From Sipunculus nudus (Eukaryota; Annelida; Sipuncula; Golfingiida; Sipunculidae): a DNA stretch of 64,000 nucleotides. The translations under genes and the position numbers were made by a program. This document shows, in pieces, positions 63,690 through 64,000 of the stretch (its first letter is position 1; every line of letters starts with the position of its first letter). Where the stretch lies: positions 21,923,867 to 21,987,866 of the forward strand of contig CM049308.1 of the NCBI GenBank assembly GCA_026874595.1, in the 5' to 3' direction. The notes under the pieces are model-generated. The model ran no database searches and was not told where the DNA came from. It saw nothing but the letters and a program-made list of their open reading frames with translations.

Positions 63690-64000
63690 TAATCCCCTCA
63701 CAACGGAGTTGTGAAAGGGTAACGTTCGTGTGTCCATCCGTCTGTCTGTCCGAAATTGATTTTTGGATCAATTTCAAGCCAAACCTTTTGCCCAAAACCT
63801 TTCATCTCGCACATATGGCTTACCCACCCATGGATGAAGAAACCTATCGATTTTGAGGTCACAGGGTCAAAGGTCATGGCCACAGCACACACTTCTTGAA
63901 AAAGCTTGTGGATCGATTTCAAGCCAAACTGTTTTACCAGCTAAACCTTTCATCTTGCACATATATGGCTTACCCACCCATGGATGAAGAAACCTGTCGA
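63690..64000 (+). mobile_element. Family D element, 5' part, cut by the window edge
   Basis: Starts with hairpin CCCCTCACAAC-GGA-GTTGTGAAAGGG (63694-63719), then GTGTCCATCCGTCTGTCTGTCC and units of about 150 bp containing AGGTCACAGGGTCAAAGGTCA and CTTACCCACCCATGGATGAA (twice). The 3' end lies outside. Confidence 0.6.

Overview
The window is eukaryotic nuclear DNA, AT-rich and full of introns and repeats. It is probably from a lophotrochozoan and most likely a marine bivalve mollusc. This is inferred from the residues of the one host gene and from the style of the repeats (GTCYGTCC-bearing interspersed elements with tandem cores, a tRNA-like SINE, diverged LINEs). No prokaryotic operon or CRISPR array is visible.

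One host protein-coding gene can be supported: the plus-strand gene for crooked neck-like 1 (CRNKL1/Crn/Clf1, also called Syf3), a HAT-repeat scaffold of the Prp19-associated (NineTeen) complex in the spliceosome. Fifteen coding exons between 5724 and 33733 join into one open frame of 667 codons plus a stop. Only about 15-20 N-terminal residues, on an unidentified first exon, are missing. Thirteen of the fourteen visible introns are GT-AG. The intron at 11833-12273 has AT-AC ends with a U12-type donor and a U12-type branch-point motif, and it splices to exactly the residues the family expects.

Layout. 1-1205: tandem array with a unit of about 331 bp, each copy carrying a CTCF-like motif. 2041-3946: two copies of an interspersed repeat. 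4100-4830: 3' fragment of a LINE. 5724-33733: CRNKL1, with introns loaded with fold-back elements, a SINE, a 2-kb DNA transposon and nested Helitron/Helentron-like elements (introns 12453-15834 and 15997-23973 are largely made of these). 33734-35100: 3' UTR and flank with small tandem repeats. 35630-39190: more element fragments. 40105-48905: a 26-bp satellite split by a 3.5-kb decayed LINE on the minus strand. 50930-51660: CT-rich low-complexity array. 52360-63664: several minus-strand copies of the main element family, one with a near-identical 714-bp internal duplication. 63690-64000: start of a related element cut by the window edge.

The most interesting non-gene signal is a set of element families sharing one architecture: a 5' hairpin, a GTCYGTCC microsatellite, a tandem core, a 3' inverted copy of the 5' end, and a CTWG end next to T's. 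Nested copies interrupt recognisable repeat units at T-tracts with no evident target-site duplication, which fits Helentron-type insertion. No second host gene is visible in 33734-64000.
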